A stretch of 64,000 nucleotides of DNA from Begonia masoniana (lineage: Eukaryota > Streptophyta > Magnoliopsida > Cucurbitales > Begoniaceae): contig CM039509.1 of assembly GCA_022432975.1 (NCBI GenBank), positions 14,951,790 through 15,015,789 on the forward strand. The letters are read 5' to 3'. A program made the position numbers and the translations under genes. Shown here piece by piece: positions 1-10,834 of the stretch (positions are counted from its first letter, which is position 1; each line of letters opens with the position of its first letter). Below the pieces are notes generated by a model. That model worked only from the letters and a program-made list of their open reading frames with translations. It did no database searches and was not told where the DNA came from.

Positions 1-870
1 GGTTTGAATCCTTTTCTGAGTGATTTCAGTAAGGCAAATAGATTCTTTTTCATAAATGGAGTTATATTGTATAATTAGGAGTAGCCAGAATGTCGCCCTG
101 AATCTATCGGTAGATGGGATGTGTTTTGTTATCTGTCGGTAGATGCATTCTATCGGCAGAAGTTGTGTAGTTTGAACCTACCGGAAGGAGATGTCTATCG
201 GTAGGTGTATCCAAATTTCTATCGGATGATGTCTTCAGTAAAGGCATCGGAAGATGTAGCCTTATTTCTATCGATAGATATAGACCCATTTCTATCGGCA
301 GATGAAGTCATGTTGACTTCATCGGCAGTTGAAGTTGTATGTGCAGTCGTGTTGGCTTCATCGGCAGATGAAGTCATGTTGACTTCATCGGCAGATGAAG
401 TTGTGCTGACGTCATCGGCAGATGAAATCGTGTTGACGTCATCGGCAGATGAAGTTGTGCTGACGTCATCGGCAGATGAAATTGTGTTGACGTCATCGGC
501 AGATGAAGTTGTGTTGACGTCATCGGTAGGTGCAGCCCGCCGAGAAATGTCTTTCAGTTCCAAGTCTTCAGGTCCACGTCATCGGCAGGAGTCTTATATT
601 TGCTGTGTCTGCTTCTTCCGTTGATTTTTTTTCCACCGGCAGATGTGGTTGTCTTTAGAGTTTTAATAGTGTTTTGTGATTTAAACCTTTATTTCTTTTG
701 GTCGATTTATCTCGAACATTTTATCCGATTATCCAAACACTTTATGGTTTTGTTTAACTCTAAGTTACTTAAATTAATTCCGCTGCAAAATTTTAAATTA
801 TGAATGAAGTTTTTAGTTCGTGTACTGGTTTTGTGTGACGAACCGGGTTCAGAGAATTCGGGGCGTTACA
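1..870 (+). mobile_element. 5' LTR (3' part) of Tekay-like gypsy element
   Basis: This matches 9436-10305 base for base except at three positions (92, 826 and 849) and has no length difference, so it is the 3' 870 bp of the left LTR. It ends GGGCGTTACA at 870 and is followed at once by a tRNA-Met type primer site. The full LTR is 2195 bp, so about 1325 bp lie left of the window. Long LTRs, PBS type and downstream chromodomain integrase place it in the chromovirus group of Ty3/gypsy. Confidence 0.95.
289..530 (+). repeat. 27-bp tandem repeat inside the 5' LTR
   Basis: About nine units of 27 bp, each built around ATCGGCAGATGAA, vary at a few positions between units. Because 27 is divisible by three, both strands stay open and give short spurious reading frames rich in SSADE repeats. 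An identical array lies at 9724-9965 in the 3' LTR, as expected for LTRs copied at the last transposition. Confidence 0.85.
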
Positions 871-873
871 GTA

Positions 874-885
874 TGGTATCAGAGA
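874..885 (+). other. Primer binding site, tRNA-Met type
   Basis: TGGTATCAGAGA begins three bases after the LTR end. It is complementary to the 3' end of plant initiator tRNA-Met, the usual primer of Ty3/gypsy and Cassandra elements. One base departs from the common ...GAGC form. Confidence 0.9.
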
Positions 886-1026
886 CATTCGGTTAAACTG
901 TTCAAAAGATTACTCATCAGTGCCAATCGTTGCATGGAAGCACTCCAACAACTGTAAGTATTTGAGTTAGCTTTAGTTATAAAATGTTTATGAGGGCAGT
1001 TAACCCTGTGCAGGGAATTTAGTATA

Positions 1027-2694
1027 ATGGCTAGACGACCAGGAAGACCAAGGATACCTAGAGAAATACCAAGCCCAAGGCGTGAAGAGGACTCTAGTGT
1101 AATTAGGCAGCTGACCGAATTGATGCGTCAGCAGACAGATATAGTGCGTCAACAGTCTGATCAATTAGGAGTGCTGTTGAGTCGGGAAGCACAAGGAAGT
1201 GCCAACTCGGGTTCTAGCAATGAGCATTCTGGAGATAGATTCCGGAGACTAAGACCACCCACGTTTGATGGACAGTCATCCGATCCAATTATTGCTGAAG
1301 GATGACTTAGAAAGATTGAAAGTATGTTTAGGTGCGCCAGCATAGGAGAAGGAGACAAGGTCACGTTGGCTACATTTCATTTGGCTGGCAAAGCTCAACT
1401 CTGGTGGGAAACAGTTGAAACCACCACCGACATTCTGACTATGACTTGGTCACAGTTTAAGGACATCTTCTATGAGAAATATTTTAACAGCACGGTCCAG
1501 ACCGCAAAGAAGTTGGAATTTCTGAATTTGAAGCAGACAGGGTCGGTGGCAGAGTACGGTAGGCAATTTGAGTCCTTGTCCAGGTTTGCTGGACACTTTG
1601 CTCATAAGGACGAGGATAAGGTGTTCAAATTTGTGCATGGACTGAAGCCGGAGATCTATCGAGGAGTCAAATTCTGTGGCATTAAAGGTTTAACGTTCAG
1701 CGAAGTTGTGTCCACTGCTCTGGAAGTGGAAGAGGCTGAAAGGAAGTGTGCTGGAGCAAAGGAGGTCCTACAAAGGTTTGTCCAGCAACACCATCAGAGA
1801 GGAACGAAGAGGCCAAGTGAAGGCCAGAGTAGCCAAGGAGCTGGAGGGAAGGTACAGAATGTCAGGAAATTTCCCCCGTGTCCTAAGTGCTTGAAGAACC
1901 ACCCCGGGGAGTGCAGGATGGGATTTGGGAAGTACTTCAACTGTGAGGAGGTTGGCCACACGTACAAAGAATGCCCGAAGCCTAGGATCACCAGATGCTA
2001 CAATTGTAACAAAGTCGGCCATATTAGCAGAGACTGTCCAGTTCCTAAGAGTGGTCCTGCTATGATTAAACCAAGAATATTCTCCATGACGGAGGCAGGT
2101 GAAGAACAGCCTGCTGTAGTGTCAGGTACTATATTGGTCAACTCTGTGCCTGCTTTTACTTTGATAGATTCCGGTACAACGCATTCATTTATAGCATCTA
2201 CGTTTGCTGATAAGTTAGATGTACAGTTTACCCCTTCTATGCATGTGTTTAATGTTACATTACCTTCTGGTGAGTGCATTCACTCAAATCGAGTGATGCC
2301 TGATAGTGAGGTATTAGCGGGGAACATGAATTTGCCTGCTGACCTCATTATTATGGATATATTGGGATTTGATGTAATCTTAGGAATGGATTGGCTGTTT
2401 AAGCATTATGCCACGATCGATTGTAGGACTGGAATAGTTAGTTTCCAACCCCCTAGTAACCCGAAACATACCTTCCAAGCTTCAAAGAAGAGCAAGGAAA
2501 TGACTGTGATGACTTCGATTAACACTAGACCTTCCCTATGTAGAGAGTATTGGTGCTTCCTAGCTAGCGTTGTAGACACGCAACTTGTAGGAAAGGCAAA
2601 CCCTCAAAATGTTTTAGTTGTCCAAGACTTTCCTGATGTATTTTTAGACGACCTTCTGGTTTACCACCAGATAGAGAAATCGAATTTGTTGTAG
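1027..2694 (+). pseudogene. Gag and protease part of gypsy polyprotein, broken
   Basis: Gag begins at ATG 1027, about 155 bp after the LTR. Residues 1-90 are basic and glutamine-rich, followed by the retrotransposon gag domain (FHLAGKAQLWWE, FLNLKQTGSVAEYGRQF). Two zinc knuckles follow: the second is canonical CX2CX4HX4C (CYNCNKVGHISRDC), the first has lost its leading Cys (YFNCEEVGHTYKEC). The aspartic protease active site reads LIDSGTTHSF. Lesions: an in-frame TGA at 1303-1305 where related elements have Trp, and a frame change near 2650 in a C run, after which this frame ends at 2694 while the pol frame continues. Function inferred for the intact family: capsid formation and polyprotein processing. 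Confidence 0.92.
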
Positions 2695-4001
2695 ATGTCT
2701 ACCCCGGAGCCGAGCCTGTGTCTAAAAACCCGTATAGACTAGCACCATCAGAACTTAAAGAGTTAAAGAAACAGTTGGAGGATTTGTTAGAAAAAGGGTT
2801 CATACGCCCTAGTTTTTTCACCATGGGGTGCACCTGTCCTTTTTGTTAAAAGAAAGACGGATCAATGCGTATGTGCATAGACTATAGAGAGTTGAATAAG
2901 CTAACTGTCAAGAACAAGTATCCACTGCCGAGGATTGATGACTTATTTGACCAACTTAAGGGTGCGAGAGTTTTCTCTAAGATTGACCTTAGGTCCGGTT
3001 ACTATCAGTTGAAGGTTAAATCTGAGGATATCCCAAAGACTGCCTTTCGCACAAGGTATGGACATTATGAGTTTTTGGTTATGTCTTTTGGTTTGACTAA
3101 TGCGCCAGCAGCCTTCATGGATCTTATGAATAGGGTGTTTCACGAGTATTTGGACAGGTTTGTCATTGTATTCATTGATGACATACTAATCTATTCTAGA
3201 ACTAAGGAAGAGCATGCAAAACATTTGAGTTTAGTGTTGGATGTACTGAGAAGACACCAGCTTTATGCTAAGTTTTCAAAGTGTGAATTTTGGTTGGATA
3301 GAGTTCACTTTCTTGGTCATGTGATCTCTGGTGATGGAATATCTGTGGACCCAGCCAAGGTTCAAGCAGTTAAGGAATGGCCCCAACCGAAGAGTGCTAC
3401 AGATATTAGAAGTTTTCTTGGACTAGCAGGGTATTACAGAAAGTTCATTGAAGGATTTTCAAAGATTGCCACACCCCTTACTAGGTTAACAAGGAAAAAC
3501 GTGAAATATACATGGACTGACGAATGTGAGCATAGTTTCCAAACTTTGAAACAGGAGCTGACCAATGCTCCAATTTTGACCCTCCCTGTTGAAGGTGGTA
3601 AATTTAGTATTTATTGTGACGCTTCTAAGATCGGTCTTGGCTGTGTCTTGATGCAAGATGATAAGGTTATAGCCTATGCTTCTAGACAGTTAAAAACTCA
3701 TGAGAAGAACTACCCTACACACGACTTGGAATTAGCTGCCGTTGTATTTGCACTTAAAATTTGGAGGCATTACCTATATGGACAAACTTGTGAGGTATTT
3801 TCAGATCATAAAAGTCTGAAGTATATTTTCACGCAAAAAGAACTGAATATGAGGCAGCGTAGATGGTTAGAGTTTGTCAAAGATTATGATTTTGAGATTA
3901 AGTACCACCCTGATAAGGCAAATGTTGTGGCAGATGCCTTGAGTAGGGTCACAACCTCAACCCCAACTATGATTTCCAATATGCCATTAACCTTAGAGTA
4001 A
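2695..4001 (+). pseudogene. Reverse transcriptase and RNase H part of gypsy pol
   Basis: Continues the polyprotein after the frame change near 2650. The start of the RT domain ([14 protein letters not shown]) is followed by two offsetting single-base changes at about 2815 (a T run one base longer) and about 2848 (an A run one base shorter). From 2865 the frame is open to 3998: [20 protein letters not shown], the catalytic [10 protein letters not shown], then RNase H with [23 protein letters not shown] and [10 protein letters not shown]. Two consecutive in-frame stops (TAATAA, 3999-4004) separate it from integrase. Chromovirus RT clade is inferred from the downstream chromodomain. It cannot make a full Pol as it stands. 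Confidence 0.95.
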
Positions 4002-4004
4002 TAA

Positions 4005-4477
4005 TTCCAAAAGTTTAATCTAGAAGCAGTGACCAGTGTATCAGCTATACTTTCTGCCATAACCTTAAAGCCTACCATTCTTGAGAAAATAAAGGAAGCT
4101 CAGACAAATGATGACGAATGTATCGGGTACAAGTCAAGCATGGATTCTACGGACAAGTCAGAATTTAGTCATTCTACCGATGGAATCCTTAAGTTTAGAA
4201 ATAGGTGGTTTGTTCCTGCCAATAATGAGCTTCGTGAAGAGATTCTTTCTGAAGCTCACTCTTCTGGATTCTCTGTCCACCCTGGGAGTACAAAGATGTA
4301 CAGAGATCTCAGGCAGTATTACTGGTGGCCAGGTATGAAAAGAAGTGTGGCGAAGTATGTAGAGTCATGTCTGACCTGCCAGCAAGTCAAAGCTGAACAC
4401 CAGAGACCCTCAGGGACATTGCAACCCTTACCAGTTCCCGAATGGAAATGGGAACAAATAACGATGGACTTTGTTGT
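4005..4477 (+). pseudogene. Integrase N-terminal part, cut by LTR insertion
   Basis: Same frame as RT-RNase H, downstream of the double stop. It has the H2C2 zinc-binding region ([10 protein letters not shown] ... [12 protein letters not shown]) and the start of the catalytic core ([12 protein letters not shown]), then runs straight into a solo LTR at 4478. Removing that LTR and one copy of its GTTGT duplication restores the reading frame into 7046. This shows the break is a clean insertion rather than a rearrangement. Confidence 0.93.
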
Positions 4478-4676
4478 TGTAACGCCCGGATTTTCGGATC
4501 TTAGGATTTTCTAATTTCTTAGGTTATTTTCGTAAATAGCAAAATAAGTCCGTTTTGTGAACGGTGAGTTTTGTTAGAACTCTAATATTAAATTGGAATA
4601 TTTGGAGAAATAAGAAAATTGCGGAAAAACCGAATTGATAGACTAATTAAAGAATTAAGCATAGAATTAATAAAGG

Positions 4677-4677
<1 letters not shown>

Positions 4678-4721
<44 letters not shown>

Positions 4722-4764
4722 AATAATAATTAAAATCAACTGAATGGTTAAACCATTCAGTTGA
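4678..4764. repeat. ATT microsatellite followed by a perfect palindrome
   Basis: About 14 ATT/TTA triplets turn into TAA triplets (an inverted arrangement) and are followed by a perfect palindrome at 4736-4764 with 14-nt arms around one central base (arm TCAACTGAATGGTT). The pair could extrude as a cruciform or form a strong RNA hairpin, about 260 bp into the LTR. Confidence 0.9.
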
Positions 4765-5645
4765 TCTCGACGAACCCGAGCCCGACGCCGAGAGAGAGAA
4801 GGGAGCGCGACCCTCCGACGAACGACGAACGCCGGCGTTCTCCGGCCCTCTCCGACCAGACGGTGACGGTGTGCAAGCTCCGACCATCCTCGCGCACGAA
4901 CCGAACGGTATGCCTCCTCCGTGCCCTGTTTTCGTGCTATTGGTGGCCGTGGATCGTTGAGCTCGATTGAGCTCCGATCGCCGGCCAAATTGTGTCACTT
5001 CCGGCGTGGGTTTGCCAACCCTAGGGCCGGCTATTAATGCTTGGCCGTGGAATGCCCAATTTGGGCGAAAATCAGTGGATGCCGATTAGGGCAATTCGGT
5101 TTTCTTAAATGGAAACTTCAATTTTAGGTTAGTTTATGTTAATTGGATGTTAGGAGGATAGATTGGTGAAGAAATTGATGGAATTTGACGAAAAATCAAA
5201 AAGTGAAATTTCGGGAATAAGGGCAGTTTCGGGTTTTGCCTAAATTGACCTAGTTCCGGTCATTTGTTTTAAAATTCCTTTTGGCAGATTAAAATAGGTT
5301 ATTAGAGGAGTACGTGGCCGCTGGAATCGTTCGATTCCGATAACCGACGCAAAAGTTATGCGCGTTTGAGTTTCGGGTCGGTTTTTACCGAACCCAAATT
5401 AGTGGCCCATTTAATTAGGTTTTAATTAGATTAGTCTAAAAATAGTAGTTTAAGATGTTTTTAAGAAAATAAGGGTTTAGTTATGCCCGAACGAAATGAG
5501 TTAGAGTTTTAGAAGAAATTGTCTTAACTCGGGATTTCGTTTAGCTTTGAAATTATGATTTAGATTAATACTAACGACGTACTATGAAATGTCTTAGGTG
5601 ATCCAAACTCTTCAAGGACGGTGCTCGGCAAAGCTAGAATGCCAG

Positions 5646-6205
5646 GTAAGTGGATGTTAGGTTTCCGGCCCTTAAGGCCCTACATCGTGTCAACGTTAGG
5701 TTTTTGTTGTTTGATGATGATTTTCTGATCGTGGGGTTTGTTGTGTCGGGTAGCCTAAGATGTTACTTTTTAGTTGTTGTTAAGTTCGTTATAAGTAAAG
5801 CATGTCTATGTATGTTATGGATTATTTGGTGATATGTCTCGATGATATGTTATACTCAGGTTCCTCATGCATCATGTTTTCTTAAATGTTATATGAAATG
5901 CTTCATGCCTAATGTATGTAAAAGAAATGTCACGATTTCGTGTGGGTGGGACTGTATGGCCATATACAACAAAACTATTGTCACTATCCACGCGTTGGAT
6001 CATGAATACGGCCGAAAGGACTATGTACACGCACTTGGCCATGCCTCCCTGACAAGATGCCCACCTTAATCCATGTTAAAGAAAGAAAAAGAATAAGAAT
6101 AAGTAAATGAACATGTTTTATGAAATGTCATGCATACATGTATGAGTCGTTATAGTGCATCCCCTTACTAAGCATTAGGCTTAACGTATATGTTGAATGA
6201 TGTAG
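5646..6205 (+). other. Intron-like segment in solo LTR 4478-7040
   Basis: Donor CCAG|GTAAGT at 5646 and acceptor GATGTAG|GTGAC ending at 6205. Hairpin H1 GGCC-CTTAA-GGCC at 5667-5679 is followed by CTACATC. Hairpin H2 TAAGC-ATTAG-GCTTA at 6169-6183 sits 22 nt before the acceptor. Splicing is inferred from consensus and conservation, not shown. Confidence 0.5.
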
Positions 6206-7040
6206 GTGACAGGTGTGAACTCGATGACAAAGAGTAGGCGGTTGATGGATGGTGCTCGTGGCGACGGGGTGTGTTTTGGCAAGGTTCGATGACCACGGTT
6301 GTGCTCCGGGCAATTTTGGGTAATTGATGTAAACTTGTTTTAATGTTAAAAACGTGAGGGATTTTAGAATATGTAGAGAAGTTTGACGTTTAGGAATCGT
6401 AAATAGGATGTAGGCTTGGAATTGAGTCGCTTTGAATGTTTTGGTGACGTGTTCGTTTTGGTGATGCTTTAAAGAGATTCTACTTTTATTATTAATGTTT
6501 GTTTTGAGGATTCGATTCGTTTTGATTAAGAAAGAGAATGAAAATGTTTAAGTATGTGGATTGATTGGTTTTGATAGAAAAATGTATGAAGGGTTGAGTT
6601 TGATGTAAATGTAGATTGTTTAGAATGTGAAGTCTTTATTTTGGAGAATATACTGGAACTGTTTGGGTATTTTAAACTGTTTGGTTGTTTTTAAAACAGG
6701 TAAGGATACGCTCGATTTTTAGAGCGATCCACGCAGTTTGATTTCTTGAATTTGTCCGAAATTGTAGGTTAGATTAGTGTCCTGTTTTGATGATTGATGA
6801 ATGAGTGGTTTTAAGGGATTTCAATAATCCGAGACTTCGATTTAATGGTTTAGAAGTCAAAACGTTAGGAGTGGTTTGAGAGTTTAAAGTCAAGGTTAAG
6901 TTATGGTTAGTTTATTTAAGGGTTTTGGGAAATGTTTAAAGTAAAAAAATGAAAAAGTTTAATGTGAAAATACGAGGGCTTAGGTAATGATTACGTCACG
7001 GCAAGTCCGTGGCGGCCCTGATCGGATTGGGGTCGTCACA

Positions 7041-8075
7041 GTTGTTGGATTACCTAGGACAGCTAAGGGACATGATGCAATTTGGGTGATAGTTGACCGT
7101 CTAACCAAGACAGCTCATTTTCTGCCTATAAAGATAACCTACTCGATGGATTAGCTAGCTGAATTGTACATGCAAGAGATCGTCAGACTGCACGGAGTTC
7201 CAAGTTCTATAGTTTCAGACCGAGACTCTAGATTTACATCTAAGTTTTGGAGGAGTTTGCATAAGGCTATGGGAACACAACTTAATTTTAGCACAGCTTT
7301 CCACCCTCAAACTGATGGACAATCTGAAAGAACCATTCAAACACTGGAGGATATGCTTCGTGCATGCACATTGGATTTTCAAGGTTCTTGGAACAAGTAC
7401 CTGTCCTTAGTAGAATTCTCTTACAACAACAGTTTTCAAGCAACCATAGGTATGGCACCATACGAGGCATTATATGGACGGAAGTGCAGATCACCATTGT
7501 ATTGGGACGAAGTTGGGGAGGCACAATTGATTGGTCCTGAAATTGTGCAACAGACAGTAGAGAAGATTGCTCTTATCCGTCAAAGAATCCTGACAGCTCA
7601 AAGCCGACAGAAAAACTATGCAGACAAAAGACGAAAGGAACTGGAATTTGAGGTAGGTGATGAAGTTTTTCTTAAGGTGTCACCTTTCAAGGGAGTTGTG
7701 AGATTTGGAAAGAGAGGAAAGTTGAACCCCAGGTTTATTGGACCGTTCACTATTCTGAAGAGAGTTGGGAGAGCAGCCTATCAGTTGCAACTACCGGCAT
7801 CTATGGATGGAATACACAGTGTGTTCCATGTGTCTATGTTGAAGAAATGCATTAGGAGTCCATATCAAGTCATGGAACAGCAAGACCTTGAGATTCATCC
7901 TACCCTTGCCTATGAAGAGAGACCAGTAAAGATATTAGACCATGCAGTGAAGATATTGCGCAACAAAGAGGTTCCACTAGTGAAAGTCTTATGGCGCAAT
8001 CAGAACATGGAGGAGACAACTTGGGAACGCCAGCAAGACATGATGGAACAACATCCGGAGTTATTCAGGCACTGA
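7041..8075 (+). pseudogene. Integrase C-terminal part with chromodomain
   Basis: Continues the integrase core: catalytic Asp in WVIVDRLTKTAHF, Asp in [12 protein letters not shown] and Glu in [19 protein letters not shown]-type module follows ([19 protein letters not shown]), then a C-terminal chromodomain ([15 protein letters not shown] ... [14 protein letters not shown]), which defines the gypsy clade as a chromovirus. In the family the chromodomain is thought to steer integration to particular chromatin. A TAG stop at 7152-7154 lies between the first and second catalytic Asp. The frame is otherwise intact to TGA at 8073-8075, just before the polypurine tract. Confidence 0.95.
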
Positions 8076-8097
8076 ATTTTGAGGACAAAATTCTTTT

Positions 8098-8110
8098 AAG
8101 GAGGGTAGAT
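8098..8110 (+). other. Polypurine tract
   Basis: The purine-rich AAGGAGGGTAGA stretch lies directly before the 3' LTR start at 8111. This is the expected position for plus-strand DNA priming in an LTR retrotransposon. Confidence 0.85.
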
Positions 8111-8647
8111 TGTAGCACCCGGCCCTATCGAACAAGCTCTTTTATTATTAATAAAATACACTTTATTAGTCAATAAATTAAGTAGGGTTATTAAATAACT
8201 TGGCAAAGGGCATTAGAGTAAATTGCAATTTTCAAAGAGTGGATAACGTATTTAAGGGAAGAGGGTTGGGTTTAATGCACTGTAGCCGCCACCATTTCAT
8301 ACCATTTCCTCTTCGGGTTTCAGCTCAGGCAAACGAGCTCTCTAGGCGATCTTCCTCGCGCAATTCACCTTCGACCTAGGTAAGTTTTCCATTCATCTTC
8401 TCGATATTATAGTGAGTAGATAGCGGGAGTGCAATGCGTGTGTAACTTTGTGAATGCTGTGAGTGAGCTGAGTTCGAGTTTAGTGCTGAACCAAGAATGT
8501 GCGATGGCCCGAAGTTCTAAGCTAGCTCCTTAGATTCGTGAATGGTGTGGGATGAGATTTAGTGAAGTTCTGATTAGTGTTCTGTTTATGACACTAGGTG
8601 AACAGGGCTTTCAAGTAGTTGAAACCGAGCGATTTCCAGGAGACCAG

Positions 8648-9163
8648 GTAAGTAGAGTTTGTTTGTGCCTTCGGGCCTACATCACAAAACAATAGGATTA
8701 ATGTATGTTCGTGTGCTTATTTCCAGTTGTCATGCATCATATTTTGAAATGTACAAAAATGAATTTACATGATTTTGAATCGGCAAGGAATGAACAGATT
8801 GAAACAGTACGTGAAGCAGATTTGCTGTTAAGGGAATTAATCAAACCCTTAATGAGCCAGTGGATTGAGGTTTTGGGAAAAGTGATCCACTTCCCAATCC
8901 GACAGGGGGATCTGAACAGTTATGAGTATCAGATTTGCTGTTAGGGGAATTAATCCAACCCTTAACGAGCCAGTGGATATTTATACTTTGGGAGAAATGA
9001 TCCAACTCCCAATTTCACAGGGGGATCTGTACAGAAACGATGAATATGCAACTGAGATGAGAAAAGTAGAAACTGCATGTTTAGGAATTTATGATTCAGT
9101 ATTTCATTTCACTATTGCTTTACTTGCTTAGCATTAGGCTAATAGATGAGTTTTGTGATGTAG
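8648..9163 (+). other. Intron-like segment in the 3' LTR
   Basis: Donor ACCAG|GTAAGT and acceptor GATGTAG|GTGAA bound 516 nt. H1 is GCC-TTCG-GGC at 8667-8676, a cTTCGg tetraloop, followed by CTACATC. H2 is TTAGC-ATTAG-GCTAA at 9128-9142. A possible upstream intron runs from CCTAG|GTAAG near 8380 to CACTAG|GTGAA near 8597, leaving a short middle exon. Confidence 0.5.
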
Positions 9164-9723
9164 GTGAAGAAGCTTTAGTAGGTGTGTTTACTGAGTTCAC
9201 AGAAGGCTAGTTGGGTTGGAGGAGTGCATCCACACAATGTTCTGGCAGCTGATGGGGCAGTTTAATTGATGTCTGTTGGAGTGAAGGTTTTATTATCAAT
9301 GCTTTATTTTAGATGGATCGAGTTTTCATAACAGTAGTGATTTCAGCGTTTTGAACAAATTGAGTTTTATTATTTGATAATGGCATTCCGCTGAGGTTTG
9401 AAGATTTGCACTTGTTGGATTTTAAGCAATACATGGGTTTGAATCCTTTTCTGAGTGATTTCAGTAAGGCAAATAGATTCTTTTTCATAAATGGAGTTAT
9501 ATTGTATAATTAGGAGTAGCCAGAATATCGCCCTGAATCTATCGGTAGATGGGATGTGTTTTGTTATCTGTCGGTAGATGCATTCTATCGGCAGAAGTTG
9601 TGTAGTTTGAACCTACCGGAAGGAGATGTCTATCGGTAGGTGTATCCAAATTTCTATCGGATGATGTCTTCAGTAAAGGCATCGGAAGATGTAGCCTTAT
9701 TTCTATCGATAGATATAGACCCA

Positions 9724-9965
9724 TTTCTATCGGCAGATGAAGTCATGTTGACTTCATCGGCAGTTGAAGTTGTATGTGCAGTCGTGTTGGCTTCATCGGC
9801 AGATGAAGTCATGTTGACTTCATCGGCAGATGAAGTTGTGCTGACGTCATCGGCAGATGAAATCGTGTTGACGTCATCGGCAGATGAAGTTGTGCTGACG
9901 TCATCGGCAGATGAAATTGTGTTGACGTCATCGGCAGATGAAGTTGTGTTGACGTCATCGGTAGG
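9724..9965 (+). repeat. 27-bp tandem repeat in the 3' LTR
   Basis: Identical in unit number and order to the array at 289-530, so there has been no slippage since the two LTRs were made. Confidence 0.85.
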
Positions 9966-10305
9966 TGCAGCCCGCCGAGAAATGTCTTTCAGTTCCAAGT
10001 CTTCAGGTCCACGTCATCGGCAGGAGTCTTATATTTGCTGTGTCTGCTTCTTCCGTTGATTTTTTTTCCACCGGCAGATGTGGTTGTCTTTAGAGTTTTA
10101 ATAGTGTTTTGTGATTTAAACCTTTATTTCTTTTGGTCGATTTATCTCGAACATTTTATCCGATTATCCAAACACTTTATGGTTTTGTTTAACTCTAAGT
10201 TACTTAAATTAATTCCGCTGCAAAATTTTAAATTATGAATGAAGTTTTTAGTTCGTGTACGGGTTTTGTGTGACGAACCGGGTACAGAGAATTCGGGGCG
10301 TTACA

Positions 10306-10834
10306 AGTCATTTACTAAAACTATGCAATTTAAAATAAAATATAGCTCAACTAATTTCGAACTTGTATAAAACGTTTGCGGAAAATATCCAAATCCTTTC
10401 AATCCAAAGTCATTATCTTCATTTGTGTTTATTTCAAGATTGTAAAGTTTTAGAGTAATTCGACACTACAAATTGTTACAAAATGTACACTCATATATGT
10501 TCCAATGAAACATGTTTTACTTTTAGCATTTAAAATGTTTCTTACTCTTTCTAATAACATTTTATCATTATAATTGTAATTATTATTATTAATCTAAATT
10601 CAGACTATCGCAACAACACTTCAACAATTGATGCATAAAGAATCTTTTGCATTTATTTAATCTCAATGTTTTTTTTTCTAATTTTGTTTCCGTTAGCTAG
10701 AGAGGTATCACCAAGTTAACATTCATACAACACATCATTTGAGAACCATCTTGACATTGCTCTTGTGTTATAATCCAAGTATACTTTGATAACGATCTTC
10801 ATATGCTTGAATCTGTTGTATGACTGAAATATAG
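10306..10834. other. AT-rich stretch, no gene seen
   Basis: AT-rich flank of the chromovirus insertion. I see no open frame, LTR end or RNA gene. It may be the continuation of the minus-strand gypsy relic to its right. Confidence 0.5.

Larger units (their letters stand above)
4478..7040 (+). mobile_element. Solo LTR (2563 bp) nested in integrase, TSD GTTGT
   Basis: Begins TGTAACGCCC and ends GGTCGTCACA, flanked by perfect 5-bp duplications GTTGT at 4473-4477 and 7041-7045. It contains no PBS, coding domain or second LTR, so it is the product of LTR-LTR recombination of a complete element. It carries an ATT microsatellite and palindrome near 4680-4764, and the intron-like donor/acceptor pair with two hairpins described at 5646-6205. 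Related LTRs lie at 39219, 54959 and, on the other strand, 21895 and 46618. Confidence 0.95.
8111..10305 (+). mobile_element. 3' LTR of the Tekay-like element (2195 bp)
   Basis: Starts TGTAGCACCC and ends GGGCGTTACA. Its last 870 bp match 1-870 with only three substitutions. The following five bases are AGTCA, so the target duplication left of the window should read AGTCA. It includes short tandem duplications (8830-9010), the 27-bp array at 9724-9965 and the intron-like unit at 8648-9163. A solo copy of the family is at 36982-39057 and another on the minus strand at 45020-50288. Confidence 0.95.

Noticed and set aside
205..624. 139-codon frame rich in SSADE repeats (and its copy at 9640)
   Set aside because: Produced by the 27-bp repeat in the LTR; both strands are open and it is identical in both LTRs.
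4647..4998. 113-codon minus-strand frame with an Asn run
   Set aside because: Asn run is the ATT microsatellite; the frame crosses a non-coding LTR and has no relatives I recognise.
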